A stretch of DNA of 64,000 bases from Comamonadaceae bacterium ALPHA2B. GTDB taxonomy: Bacteria; Pseudomonadota; Gammaproteobacteria; Burkholderiales; Burkholderiaceae_C. The notes beneath the pieces are model-generated. The model had not been told where the DNA came from, did not search any database, and saw only the letters and a list, made by a program, of their open reading frames with translations. A program made the position numbers and the translations under genes. Shown here in pieces: positions 17,240 through 25,491 of this stretch (positions are counted from its first letter, which is position 1; each line of letters begins with the position of its first letter). The DNA is taken from positions 1 to 64,000 of the forward strand of contig SCOE01000011.1 of the NCBI GenBank assembly GCA_005503065.1, written 5' to 3'.

Positions 17240-18355
17240 TCATCGAAGCGCGACCAGCTCCGGCGCCATCTCCCCGCGCTCACGCAGGTGGTCGTCCACG
17301 AAGGCCGGCGTGATCTCTTCGAGCGTCGCGGGCTGCCACTTCGGGTTGCGGTCCTTGTCGACCAGCACCGCGCGGATGCCTTCGGCGAAATCGCGGTGCG
17401 CGCAGAAGCCCAGCGAGGCCCAGTACTCGAGGCGGAACACCTCGGCCAGCGACATGCGCGGCACGCGCTGCCAGAGTTCCCAGGTGAGTGCGATCGAGCT
17501 CGGGGCGCCCTTGGCGAAGGCCTTCGCGGCGCCCTGCAGCCAGGCGTCGTCGCTCTGCAGCGCGCGCAGGCGCTTCGCGATGTCGAGCAGGTCCTCGCCG
17601 GCCATCAGCGACTCGATCGCGTCGTAGTGCTCCCGCAGCTTCGAGGCCGGCCGCTCGGCGCCTTCGGCCGCGGTCGCAAGGATGCGCGAGAGCAGCGCGC
17701 GGTCGGCGCGCTGCTCGCCGCTCCAGGCCGTGGCGCCGATGGCTTCGAGAACCTGCGCCTTGCGCGCATGCGGCACCAGCACGTCGGCCAGGCCGGCGAA
17801 GATCGCATCGCTGCCATTGACCTGCGCGGCCGTGAAGGCAAGGAACAGCCCGGTGCGGCCTGGCGCGCGGCGCAGGAACCAGCTGCCGCCCACGTCCGGG
17901 TACAGGCCGATGTTGATCTCCGGCATCGCGACACGGCTGCCTTCGGTGACGACGCGGTGCGACGCGCCCACCATGAGCCCCACACCCCCGCCCATCACGA
18001 TGCCGTGGCCCCAGCACAGGAAGGGCTTGGGAAAGGTGTGGATGAGATGGTCGAGCTCGTACTCCTCGCCGAAGAAGCGCTCGGCGTATTCGTTGCGGCC
18101 TTCGCCGCAGTCCCGCAGCGTCTGGTAGAGCTGGCGCAGGTCGCCGCCGGCACAGAAGGCCTTCTCGCCCGCGGCCTGCAGCAGCACGCCCACGATCTGC
18201 GGGTCGCTCGCCCATTCGCGCAGCCGGGGCGTGAGCAGCCGCACCATGTCGACCGAGAGTGAATTGAGCGAGGCCGGCGCGTTGAGCGTGGCAACGCCGA
18301 AGCGCTTGCCGTTGGCGGTGGGAAGGGTATCGAAGAGGACGACGGGTTCGGTCAT
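17240..18355 (-). CDS. enoyl-CoA hydratase/isomerase family protein, probable 3-hydroxyisobutyryl-CoA hydrolase
   Basis: Crotonase-fold enzyme of 371 residues. The oxyanion-hole segments are AFCAGGDLRQLY (67-78) and HGIVMGGGVGLM (117-128); the catalytic pair is E146 and D154 in MPEINIGLYPDVGGS. The long C-terminal ECH_2-type region is typical of 3-hydroxyisobutyryl-CoA hydrolase, which frees 3-hydroxyisobutyrate for MmsB. Its position beside mmsB and an acyl-CoA dehydrogenase supports the valine pathway. A second ATG at 18361 is in frame two codons upstream; neither has a clear ribosome site. Confidence 0.88.
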   Translation of the reverse strand: MTEPVVLFDTLPTANGKRFGVATLNAPASLNSLSVDMVRLLTPRLREWASDPQIVGVLLQAAGEKAFCAGGDLRQLYQTLRDCGEGRNEYAERFFGEEYELDHLIHTFPKPFLCWGHGIVMGGGVGLMVGASHRVVTEGSRVAMPEINIGLYPDVGGSWFLRRAPGRTGLFLAFTAAQVNGSDAIFAGLADVLVPHARKAQVLEAIGATAWSGEQRADRALLSRILATAAEGAERPASKLREHYDAIESLMAGEDLLDIAKRLRALQSDDAWLQGAAKAFAKGAPSSIALTWELWQRVPRMSLAEVFRLEYWASLGFCAHRDFAEGIRAVLVDKDRNPKWQPATLEEITPAFVDDHLRERGEMAPELVALR

Positions 18356-18381
18356 GGTCATGAGAGATTGAACGCGGGATC

Positions 18382-18500
18382 GGGCAGCCGAACGCAAAGG
18401 GCGCAGAGGCTTCGCAGAGGGCGCAGAAGAATCAATTCGAAATTCTGTCTTTCTTCTGCGCTCCTTGCGTAACCTTCGCGACCTCTGCGTTCGGCTGCCC
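18382..18500. repeat. family-2 long palindromic repeat, copy R2
   Basis: Left end GGGCAGCCGAACGCAAAGG at 18382 and right end CCTCTGCGTTCGGCTGCCC finishing at 18500, with internal repeats of the GCGCAGAAG type and an AT-richer centre. It fills the gap between the acyl-CoA dehydrogenase stop codon and the hydrolase start. Confidence 0.85.
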
Positions 18501-18505
18501 GACTT

Positions 18506-19660
18506 TCATCGGATGTCCGCATCGCCCTCGAGCAGCTTGCGCGACACGATGACGCGCATGATCTCGTTGGTGCCTTCGAGGATCTGGTGCACGCGCGCAT
18601 CGCGCACCAGCCGCTCGAGCGGAAATTCGCCCAGGTAGCCGTAGCCGCCGTGCAGTTGCAGCGCCTCGTTGCAGACGTTGAAGCCGGCGTCGGTGGCGAA
18701 GCGCTTCGCCATGGCGCAATAGGTGCTGGCATCGGGGTGCTGCGCGTCGAGCTTGCTGGCCGCCAGCCGCACCATCTGGCGCGCGGCCACCAGCTCGGTC
18801 GCCATGTCGGCCAGCTTGAACTGCAGGGCCTGGAAGCTCGCGAGCGGCTTGCCGAACTGGTGGCGCTCGTGCAGATAGCGGCGCGCCGCGTCGAGCGCGC
18901 CCTGCGCGGCGCCGACCGAGCAGGTGGCGATATTGATGCGGCCGCCATCGAGCCCCTTCATCGCGATGCGGAAGCCCTCGCCTTCCTGCCCCAGCAGATG
19001 GTTGGCAGGAATGCGCACGTTGTCGAAGGCGATGGTGCGGGTGGGCTGGCTGTTCCAGCCCATCTTGTGCTCCTTCTTGCCGTAGCTGATGCCAGGGGCA
19101 TCGGCCGGTATCGCGAAGGCCGAGACGCCGCTGGCACCCGCACCGCCCGTGCGTGCCATGAGTACCAGCACGTCGGTCGACCCGGCGCCCGAGATGAAGG
19201 CCTTGCCGCCGTTGATGACGTATTCGGCGCCCCGGAGTTCGGCCCGGGTCTTGAGCGAGCCCGCGTCGGAGCCCGCGCCCGGTTCGGTGAGGCAGTACGA
19301 CGCGAGCTTGCGGCCGCTGGTGAGGTCTTCGCCCCAGGTCGCGCAGACGGCGTCGCTGCCCCAGGTGCCGAGCATCCAGGTCGCCATGTTGTGGATGGTG
19401 ATGAAGGCCGTGGTCGACGGATCGACCGCCGCCATTTCCTCGAACACCAGCGCCGCATCGAGCCGCGGCAGGGCCAGGCCGCCGATGCGCTCGGGCGCGT
19501 AGAGGCCGCAGAAGCCCAGCTCGCCGGCCTTCGCGATCGCCTCGCGCGGGAAGACGGCCTCGCGGTCCCACTGCGCCGCGTGAGGGGCGAACTCGCTGGC
19601 AGCGAACGCGCGGGCCGTGTCGGCGAAGGCGCGCTGGTCTTCGGTCAGTTCAAAGTCCAT
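18506..19660 (-). CDS. acyl-CoA dehydrogenase, probable isobutyryl-CoA dehydrogenase
   Basis: FAD flavoenzyme of 384 residues that would oxidise isobutyryl-CoA to methacrylyl-CoA, passing electrons to ETF (an ETF-QO gene lies at 53 kb). Family signatures are CLTEPGAGSDAGS (about 123-135), the QFGKPLASFQALQF helix, HGGYGYLGEFPLERLVRD and the catalytic glutamate E362 in LEGTNEIMR. Its neighbours are 3-hydroxyisobutyryl-CoA hydrolase and mmsB. Start at 19660 (MDFELTEDQ) is typical for the family. Confidence 0.9.
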   Translation of the reverse strand: MDFELTEDQRAFADTARAFAASEFAPHAAQWDREAVFPREAIAKAGELGFCGLYAPERIGGLALPRLDAALVFEEMAAVDPSTTAFITIHNMATWMLGTWGSDAVCATWGEDLTSGRKLASYCLTEPGAGSDAGSLKTRAELRGAEYVINGGKAFISGAGSTDVLVLMARTGGAGASGVSAFAIPADAPGISYGKKEHKMGWNSQPTRTIAFDNVRIPANHLLGQEGEGFRIAMKGLDGGRINIATCSVGAAQGALDAARRYLHERHQFGKPLASFQALQFKLADMATELVAARQMVRLAASKLDAQHPDASTYCAMAKRFATDAGFNVCNEALQLHGGYGYLGEFPLERLVRDARVHQILEGTNEIMRVIVSRKLLEGDADIR

Positions 19661-20275
19661 GGCTTGGTGTGCTGTTGGGTCCGATGTCCAGGGTGGCGCG
19701 GCAGGCGGTGGCCGGCACGGGCTCATGGTGGGGCGGTCGATGCTTCGCATCGACTCCGCTGCGATGCTCGGCCGGAGCGCGCGTCGCAGCACTCACTGCG
19801 CGAACTGCGTTCGCTCCGTTCAAACAGCTGCGACGAGTCAGATCACGAAGCACGCCTGTCCTTCGGCAGGCGTGCCGCGCCCCGGCCTGCGCTTCTCGCC
19901 GCCCCACACATCGCCCGAGCCGGCCACCACCTGCCGCGCAGACACGCCGCGCTTGATCCGTCCGCCGCGAACCGCCACGGGCCGTTCTGGCCCTGGCGTG
20001 GATGGGCACCGCGACGCGCGCCTGTGAGGCGCCGAGAAGCGCAGCGCGGACGGGCTGCGTGCCTGCCGAAGGACAGGCACGCTTCGTTGACTGACTCGGC
20101 GCAGCTGTCTGAGCGGAGCGCGCCTGTGGCGCGCGCAGCGAGTTCTGCGCCGGCCCGGCCGCGCGAGCATCGCAGGAAAGTCGGCGCACAGCGCCGACCG
20201 CCTCACCGAAGCGCGGCGCGGTGCCCATCCACGCCAGGGCCGGGGCGCAAGGCTTGCACACGCAAGGGGGAAGCG
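19661..20275. other. 615-base gap without a gene, carrying a nested inverted repeat
   Basis: No convincing reading frame. The segment 19825-19905 and the segment 20033-20110 are inverted copies, each containing the 22-base hairpin core around CCTGTCCTTCGGCAGG. A second pair is 19989-20015 against 20215-20243. Local hairpins such as GCACGCCTG...CAGGCGTGC (19850-19875) are perfect. The arrangement looks like one repeat inserted in reverse orientation into another. It splits mmsA from the rest of the valine genes. Confidence 0.7.
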
Positions 20276-21799
20276 TCACTTCAGCGAAATGGTCGTGTTG
20301 ACCCCATGCGCCACCGTGCTGTCGTCGAACCACCGCGCCGTCACCGTCTTGGTCTGCGTGTAGAACAACACCACCTGCTTGCCGTAAGGCCCCAGGTCGC
20401 CCAGCTTGGACCCGCGCGAGCCGGTGAAGGAAAACAGCGGCACCGGCACCGGGATCGGCACGTTGATGCCCACCTGGCCGACGTCGATCTCCTCCTGGAA
20501 CTTCCGCGCCGCCGCGCCCGACTGCGTGAAGATCGCCGTGCCGTTGCCGTTGGGGTTGGCATTGATCATCTCGATCGCCTCGTCGATGTCGGCCGCACTG
20601 GCCACGCACAGCACCGGCCCGAAGATTTCCTGGTCGTAGATCGTCATGCCCGGCTTGACGCCCGAGAAGATCGTCGGGCCCACGAAATTGCCCTTCTCGT
20701 AGCCGGGCACCGTCGGCTTGCGGCCATCGAGCTCCAGCGTCGCGCCGTCCGCCGTGCCGCGCTCGATCAGCCCCGTCACGCGCTCGTAGGCGGCGCACGA
20801 CACCAGCGGCCCCACGTCGACGCCCTTCTCGGTGCCGGCACCCACCTTCAGCGTCTTTGCCTTGGCCACCAGGTCCGGGATCCACTGCTGCGCCTCGCCC
20901 ACCAGCACCGCCACCGACACCGCCATGCAGCGCTGTCCCGCTGCACCGAAGGCCGCGCCGGCCAGCGCATTGAGCGTCTGCTCCTTGTTCGCGTCGGGCA
21001 TCACGATGGCGTGGTTCTTCGCGCCCATCATGCATTGCACGCGCTTGCCGCTGGCGATGCCGCGGTGGTAGACATGTGTGCCGACCTTGGTCGAGCCCAC
21101 GAAGCTGATCGCCTTGATGTCCTTGTGGTCGCAGATGGCATTGACCACCGCCTCGCCGCCATGCACCACGTTCAGCACGCCGGGCGGGATGCCGGCTTCC
21201 AGTGCGAGCTCGCACAGGCGCATGGTCACCATCGGGTCCTGCTCGCTGGGCTTGAGCACGAAGGTGTTGCCGGTGGCGATGGCCATCGGGAACATCCACA
21301 GCGGGATCATGGCAGGGAAGTTGAAGGGCGTGATGCCCGCACACACGCCCAGCGGCTGCAGCAGCGTGTAGGTGTCGACACCGCCGGCCACGTTGTTGGC
21401 CAGCTCGCCGAGCTGCAGCGTGCCGATGTTGGCCGCGTGCTCCACCACCTCCAGCCCGCGGAACACGTCGCCCTCGGCGTCGGGCAGTGTCTTGCCCTGC
21501 TCGGCCGTCAGCAGCGCGGCCAGCTCGCCCATGTGCTCGCGGATCAGTTGCTGCAGCTTGAGGAAGATGCGCGCCCGCGCGCCGATGGCGGTCTTCTTCC
21601 AGGTCTTGAAGGCCTGCTGCGCCGAAGCCACCGCGGCGTCCACTTCGGCCTGGGTGGCGAAGGGCACGCGGGCCAGTACCTCTTGCGTGGCCGGGTTGAC
21701 GACGTCGCGCCACTCGGTGGTCTTGGATTCGACGAACTGGCCGCCGATGAGCAGCTTGACGGTCGCGACCTGGGTGGCCGGCGCGGTGGTGGCGTCCAT
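20276..21799 (-). CDS. mmsA: CoA-acylating methylmalonate-semialdehyde dehydrogenase
   Basis: Aldehyde dehydrogenase-fold enzyme of 507 residues that converts methylmalonate semialdehyde to propionyl-CoA, the last step of the valine branch. Conserved segments are [15 protein letters not shown] (157-171), [12 protein letters not shown] (233-244) and the catalytic C291 in [11 protein letters not shown]. The absence of the usual catalytic glutamate is the rule for this CoA-dependent subfamily. Start at 21799 has AGGAGA upstream. A LysR gene is divergent and may control it. Confidence 0.95.
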   Translation of the reverse strand: MDATTAPATQVATVKLLIGGQFVESKTTEWRDVVNPATQEVLARVPFATQAEVDAAVASAQQAFKTWKKTAIGARARIFLKLQQLIREHMGELAALLTAEQGKTLPDAEGDVFRGLEVVEHAANIGTLQLGELANNVAGGVDTYTLLQPLGVCAGITPFNFPAMIPLWMFPMAIATGNTFVLKPSEQDPMVTMRLCELALEAGIPPGVLNVVHGGEAVVNAICDHKDIKAISFVGSTKVGTHVYHRGIASGKRVQCMMGAKNHAIVMPDANKEQTLNALAGAAFGAAGQRCMAVSVAVLVGEAQQWIPDLVAKAKTLKVGAGTEKGVDVGPLVSCAAYERVTGLIERGTADGATLELDGRKPTVPGYEKGNFVGPTIFSGVKPGMTIYDQEIFGPVLCVASAADIDEAIEMINANPNGNGTAIFTQSGAAARKFQEEIDVGQVGINVPIPVPVPLFSFTGSRGSKLGDLGPYGKQVVLFYTQTKTVTARWFDDSTVAHGVNTTISLK

Positions 21800-21911
21800 G
21801 GAATGTCTCCTTGTGAATATCGGGCGAACCGGCAGATGCTAGCTTTGCAAAATTGCGTGCGCAATGGAGAAAAATGCGTTTCAGTTTTGCGGAAATGCAG
21901 AATTCGGGAAC

Positions 21912-22003
21912 GGACTGCCGGACGCAGAACACGCGGAGATTCCGCAGAGGACGCAAAGACGGCCGCAAGAACGTTGTCCCTTCGCCTCTGCGTCCGGAAG
22001 CCC
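21912..22003. repeat. family-2 long palindromic repeat, copy R3 (short form)
   Basis: Left end GGACTGCCGGACGCAGAAC from 21912, right end around CTCTGCGTCCGGAAGCCC finishing at 22003. It is about 92 bases, shorter than the other three copies because the centre is reduced. It lies between mmsA and the divergent LysR gene, directly upstream of the latter, so it overlaps their promoter space. Confidence 0.75.
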
Positions 22004-22026
22004 ACATTCGCCCCCTTCGACCGACC

Positions 22027-22953
22027 ATGGACTGGACCAACCTGCGCTACTTCCTCGAACTGTCGCGCGCCGGCACGCTGATGGCCGCTGCGCGTCGTCT
22101 GGCGGTGGACCACACCACCGTCGCGCGGCGCATCCAGGCGCTCGAGAAGGAGCTGGGCAGCCCGCTCTTCGCCCGTGAAGCCGGTGGTCATCGGCTCACC
22201 GAAGCGGGGCGCCGTCTCCAACCCCAGGTGGAGGCGATGGAACGCGCCTTCCGCGCGCTTGAAAAGAGCACCTCGCCGGCGCCGGAAGAAGGCCTGTCGG
22301 GCCTCGTACGCGTGGGCGCGACCGAAGGTTTCGGAACGGTGATCCTGGCGCCCGCCCTGGCCGCCTTCGCGCGCGAACATCCGAAGCTCGTGATCGACCT
22401 GCTGGCCATGCCACGCCTGGTGCACCTGTCGCGGCGCGAGGCGGACATCGTGATTTCGCTCGAACGCCCGGCGCGCGGCCCCGTGCTCGTGACCAAGCTG
22501 ACCGATTACAGCCTGCACCTGTACGCCAGCCGGGCCTACCTGCGGGCGCACCCGCCCATCCGCCAGCGCGAGGACCTCAAGGGCCACACCTTCGTGAGCT
22601 ACGTCGACGACCTGCTCTTCTCGAAGGAACTGCAGTACCTGGACGAGCTGTACCGGCCCGACGCCTTCTCGCTGCGCAGCACCAGCGTGCTGGCGCAGCA
22701 CCGCGCCGTGGCGGCCGACGCCGGCATCGGTGTGCTGCCGGCCTTCGTGGCGGCAGGTGACGAACGCCTGCAGCGCGTGCTGCCGGCCGAAGCGGATTTC
22801 ACGCGCACCTTCTGGATGTCCATGCCGGCCGAGGCCAAGCAGCTCGGCCGCATGCAGGCGGTGTGGAACTTCCTGCGCTCGGTGGCGGACAGCCGGCGCG
22901 ATGCACTGCTGTCCGCGCCGGTCATGGGGCCTGGACAACCGCAGGATTCTTGA
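22027..22953 (+). CDS. LysR-family transcriptional regulator
   Basis: 308 residues. The N-terminal winged helix begins at MDWTNLRYFLELSRAGTL with the recognition helix near residues 33-48 (DHTTVARRIQALEKEL), and an effector-binding domain starts at about residue 90. The start at 22027 is fixed by the conserved first helix; the frame is open upstream through the R3 repeat but not protein-like. Divergent from mmsA, which suggests control of the valine genes; the inducer is not identifiable. Confidence 0.9.
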   Translation: MDWTNLRYFLELSRAGTLMAAARRLAVDHTTVARRIQALEKELGSPLFAREAGGHRLTEAGRRLQPQVEAMERAFRALEKSTSPAPEEGLSGLVRVGATEGFGTVILAPALAAFAREHPKLVIDLLAMPRLVHLSRREADIVISLERPARGPVLVTKLTDYSLHLYASRAYLRAHPPIRQREDLKGHTFVSYVDDLLFSKELQYLDELYRPDAFSLRSTSVLAQHRAVAADAGIGVLPAFVAAGDERLQRVLPAEADFTRTFWMSMPAEAKQLGRMQAVWNFLRSVADSRRDALLSAPVMGPGQPQDS

Positions 22954-23012
22954 ACGAAAAGTGCCCGCAGCGCCCGAATGGCGGGCATGGTCAGCTATCG
23001 AAAAGTGAGCAC
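22954..23012 (-). repeat. family-1 double-palindrome repeat, copy H
   Basis: On the minus strand the first palindrome has lost its left arm (GCTCAC in place of GCTATC), but GATAGCTG, the GCCCG...CGGGC second palindrome and CGGGCGCTG are retained and colinear. It starts directly after the LysR stop codon and lies before the convergent amidohydrolase gene. Confidence 0.7.
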
Positions 23013-23097
23013 GGTCCGCTCCGGGCCCGGCCGACGGATGGCCGACCACCGCGAGCCTCCCGCAGGCAGGGTCGCGGACTGCGGCAGGCTGGCGGCA

Positions 23098-24423
23098 TCA
23101 GCCCTTGGTGCCCAGGGCGGTGAGCACCGCCGTGGTCATGGCCTGCACGCCGATCTTGATCGACGGCTCGGGCACCGGCGCGAAGTACGGCGAGTGGTTG
23201 AAGGGCAGCGGCTTGCCGCCCTTCTTCATCGATTCGGCCACGTCCTTGGGGTCGGTCACGCCGACGAAGAAGAACATCGACGGAATGCCCGCGTCGGTGA
23301 AGACCGAGAAGTCCTCGCTGGCGGTGATGGGCTGCACCTGCACCACCTTCGGGTCGCCGAACTGCGCCTTGAGCGACGCCACCGTGCGCTGCACCACGGC
23401 CTCGTTGTTGTTCACGGCCGCGGTGCTGCTGTCGGCGCCCAGGCGCACGTCGGGCTCGGGGGCGCCGGCCATCGCGGCCGAGGCCAGCGCGGTGCGGCGG
23501 ATGCCGTCGAGCAGCTTCGTGCGCACCTCCGGCTTGTAGCTGCGGATGGTGCCGCTGAGCTTCGCCGCGTCGGGGATGATGTTGCCCGCCGTGCCGGCCT
23601 GGAAGGCGCCGATGGTGACCACGCCGAACTCCGCCGGGTCCTTCTCGCGGCTGACCACGGTCTGCACGTCGCTCACGAAGTGCGCCCCGATGGCGATCGG
23701 GTCGATGGTGGCGTGCGGTGCCGAGCCGTGGCCGCCGCGGCCCTTGAAGGTGATCTCGAGGCTGTCCGACGCCGAGGTGACCGGCCCGGCGCGGTAGCCG
23801 ACGAAGCCGAAGGGCGACGGGCTGGTGTGCAGCGCGAAGGCGTAGTCGGGCTTGGGGAAGCGCTTGAAGAGGCCATCGTCCACCATCGCCCTGGCGCCGG
23901 ACACGGTCTCTTCCGAGGGCTGCGCGATGAACATCAGCGTGCCCTGCCACTGGTCCTTGAGCGCGAGCAGCGTGCGCGCCGTGCCGACCCAGCTCGCCAT
24001 GTGGATGTCGTGGCCGCAGCTGTGGGCGACGAAGGTCTCGCGGCCGTTCCATTGCGCCTTGGCCTTGCTGGCGTAGGGCAGTCCGGTCTTCTCCTCCATC
24101 GGCAGCGCATCGAGCTCGGTGCGCACCATCACGGTGGGGCCAGCGCCGTTGCGGTACAGCGCGACCACGCCGGTGCGGCCCACGCCCTCGGTCACCTCGA
24201 AGCCCAGGGCGCGCAGCTCGGCGGCCAGCTTGGCCGCCGTGCGCGTCTCCTGAAACCCGAGTTCGGGATTCGCGTGGATGTCCTTGTAGATCGACTCCAG
24301 CTGCGGGTACATGCCATCGACCAGCGGCACGATGCGCGCCGACGGGACGGCCGACTGGCCCAGGACGGAGGAAGCGGCGCATGCGGCGAGCGCGGCCAGG
24401 GTGAGGGAGCGAAATGCGTTCAT
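23098..24423 (-). CDS. exported M20-family amidohydrolase/peptidase
   Basis: 441 residues with a signal peptide (about 1-22, SSVLGQS). Metallo-amidohydrolase of the M20D/hippurate hydrolase type: ELDALPMEE gives the first metal ligand region, SCGHDIHMA the HxH-type site, and PSEETVSGA the catalytic acid and bridging glutamates; NIIPDAA and the late ASEDFSVF motif close the family pattern. It would release an amino acid or an acyl group from an N-acyl substrate in the periplasm. A divergent LysR gene (24571) is its likely regulator. Confidence 0.88.
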   Translation of the reverse strand: MNAFRSLTLAALAACAASSVLGQSAVPSARIVPLVDGMYPQLESIYKDIHANPELGFQETRTAAKLAAELRALGFEVTEGVGRTGVVALYRNGAGPTVMVRTELDALPMEEKTGLPYASKAKAQWNGRETFVAHSCGHDIHMASWVGTARTLLALKDQWQGTLMFIAQPSEETVSGARAMVDDGLFKRFPKPDYAFALHTSPSPFGFVGYRAGPVTSASDSLEITFKGRGGHGSAPHATIDPIAIGAHFVSDVQTVVSREKDPAEFGVVTIGAFQAGTAGNIIPDAAKLSGTIRSYKPEVRTKLLDGIRRTALASAAMAGAPEPDVRLGADSSTAAVNNNEAVVQRTVASLKAQFGDPKVVQVQPITASEDFSVFTDAGIPSMFFFVGVTDPKDVAESMKKGGKPLPFNHSPYFAPVPEPSIKIGVQAMTTAVLTALGTKG

Positions 24424-24543
24424 GGGCGTTGGAAGGGTGGGGTCGGACTCGGGTTCGGTCGGGATCGCGGCGCGCCTCGCGCCTGCGGCCCGAATCTAGG
24501 GACGACCGGCGCGCGCGTCCAATGCATTGTTCTATCCTCCCGG

Positions 24544-24558
24544 ATGAGTTCGACTCAT
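24544..24558. promoter_or_regulatory. candidate LysR operator
   Basis: A perfect palindrome ATGAGT-TCG-ACTCAT, 12 bases before the LysR start codon and within the amidohydrolase/LysR divergent gap. The T-N11-A form matches LysR-type sites. Confidence 0.5.
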
Positions 24559-24570
24559 TGATTGACCACC

Positions 24571-25491
24571 ATGACGCTGGTTCAGCTGCGGCACTTCCTG
24601 TCCATCGCCGAGACGGGCTCATTCACGCGCTCGGCACGCGCCTGCTTCCTCACCCAGTCCGCGCTCAGCCGCAGCCTGCGCGCCCTGGAGGACGAACTCG
24701 GCCAGCCGCTGTTCGACCGCATCGGGCGGCGCAGCGAACCGACGCCCTTCGGCCGCAGCCTGCTCGAGCGCGCACGCCAGCTCGTGCACGATGCCGACGC
24801 GCTCTCGGCCGCAGGCCTGCGCGCGACCGGTGCGGCACCGGAGCGCCTGCGCGTGGGCATGGGCTCGGGGCCTGGCGCCCTGCTCACGCCGGCGCTGCTG
24901 CAGCGTGCGGCGCGGCCCGACGCCGGCCTGCGCATCGACATCCAGCATGGCGACGTGCCCCGGCTGGTCGAGGCCTTGCGGCGGCGCGAACTCGATGCGC
25001 TGGTGGTCGAGGTGCGCTCCTTCCCGCCGCTGCCCGGCCTGCGCATCGAGCCGGTGGTGGCGCTGCGCGGCGCCTTCATGTGCCGCCGCGGCCATCCGCT
25101 GGCGCGGCGGCGCCGCCCGCTGCGCTTCGACGACCTGCTCGCCTACCCGATCGCGTCGACGCCGCTGGGCGACCACGTCGTGCGCGCACTGGTCGATACC
25201 TACGGCCCCGCCGCACACCCTGACCTGTGCCTGAGCCTGCGCTGCACCGAGCTGGCGCCGCTGGTCGAGGCCACGCGCCACAGCGACGCGGTGCTCATCG
25301 CCATACGCGCCGCGGCGCCCGACCTGGCGGAACTGCGCGTCGGGGCGAGTGGCACGGGCGGCGCCCATTTCGGGCTGGTCACGCTGGCCCGGCGCACCGA
25401 GCCCGCGGCCGTGGCGCAACTGCGCGAGGCGATCGCGCAGCACCTGCGCGAGGACGCTGCGCCTACTTCAGCTCGAAGCTCTGCGACTTGA
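24571..25491 (+). CDS. LysR-family transcriptional regulator
   Basis: 306 residues. The winged helix is MTLVQLRHFLSIAETGSFTR followed by TQSALSRSLRALEDELG as the recognition helix, then an effector domain with a PBP-like fold. The ATG at 24571 matches the family start; a TTG at 24562 is less likely. It is divergent from the M20 amidohydrolase gene and its 3' end overlaps the convergent beta-glucosidase gene by 29 bases. The likely target is the amidohydrolase; the inducer is unknown. Confidence 0.9.
   Translation: MTLVQLRHFLSIAETGSFTRSARACFLTQSALSRSLRALEDELGQPLFDRIGRRSEPTPFGRSLLERARQLVHDADALSAAGLRATGAAPERLRVGMGSGPGALLTPALLQRAARPDAGLRIDIQHGDVPRLVEALRRRELDALVVEVRSFPPLPGLRIEPVVALRGAFMCRRGHPLARRRRPLRFDDLLAYPIASTPLGDHVVRALVDTYGPAAHPDLCLSLRCTELAPLVEATRHSDAVLIAIRAAAPDLAELRVGASGTGGAHFGLVTLARRTEPAAVAQLREAIAQHLREDAAPTSARSSAT

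Noticed and set aside
17108..22003. R1-R3 repeats as ends of a composite transposon
   Set aside because: No transposase between them, no target-site duplication that I can see, and each copy is itself a full palindrome rather than a terminal repeat.
18587..22081. A 1164-codon plus-strand frame opposite the acyl-CoA dehydrogenase and mmsA
   Set aside because: Antisense of two conserved enzymes and the inverted-repeat gap; no recognisable motif.
24562..24570. TTG start for the amidohydrolase-linked LysR gene
   Set aside because: It adds only three residues before the canonical MTLVQLRHFL start and has no better ribosome site.
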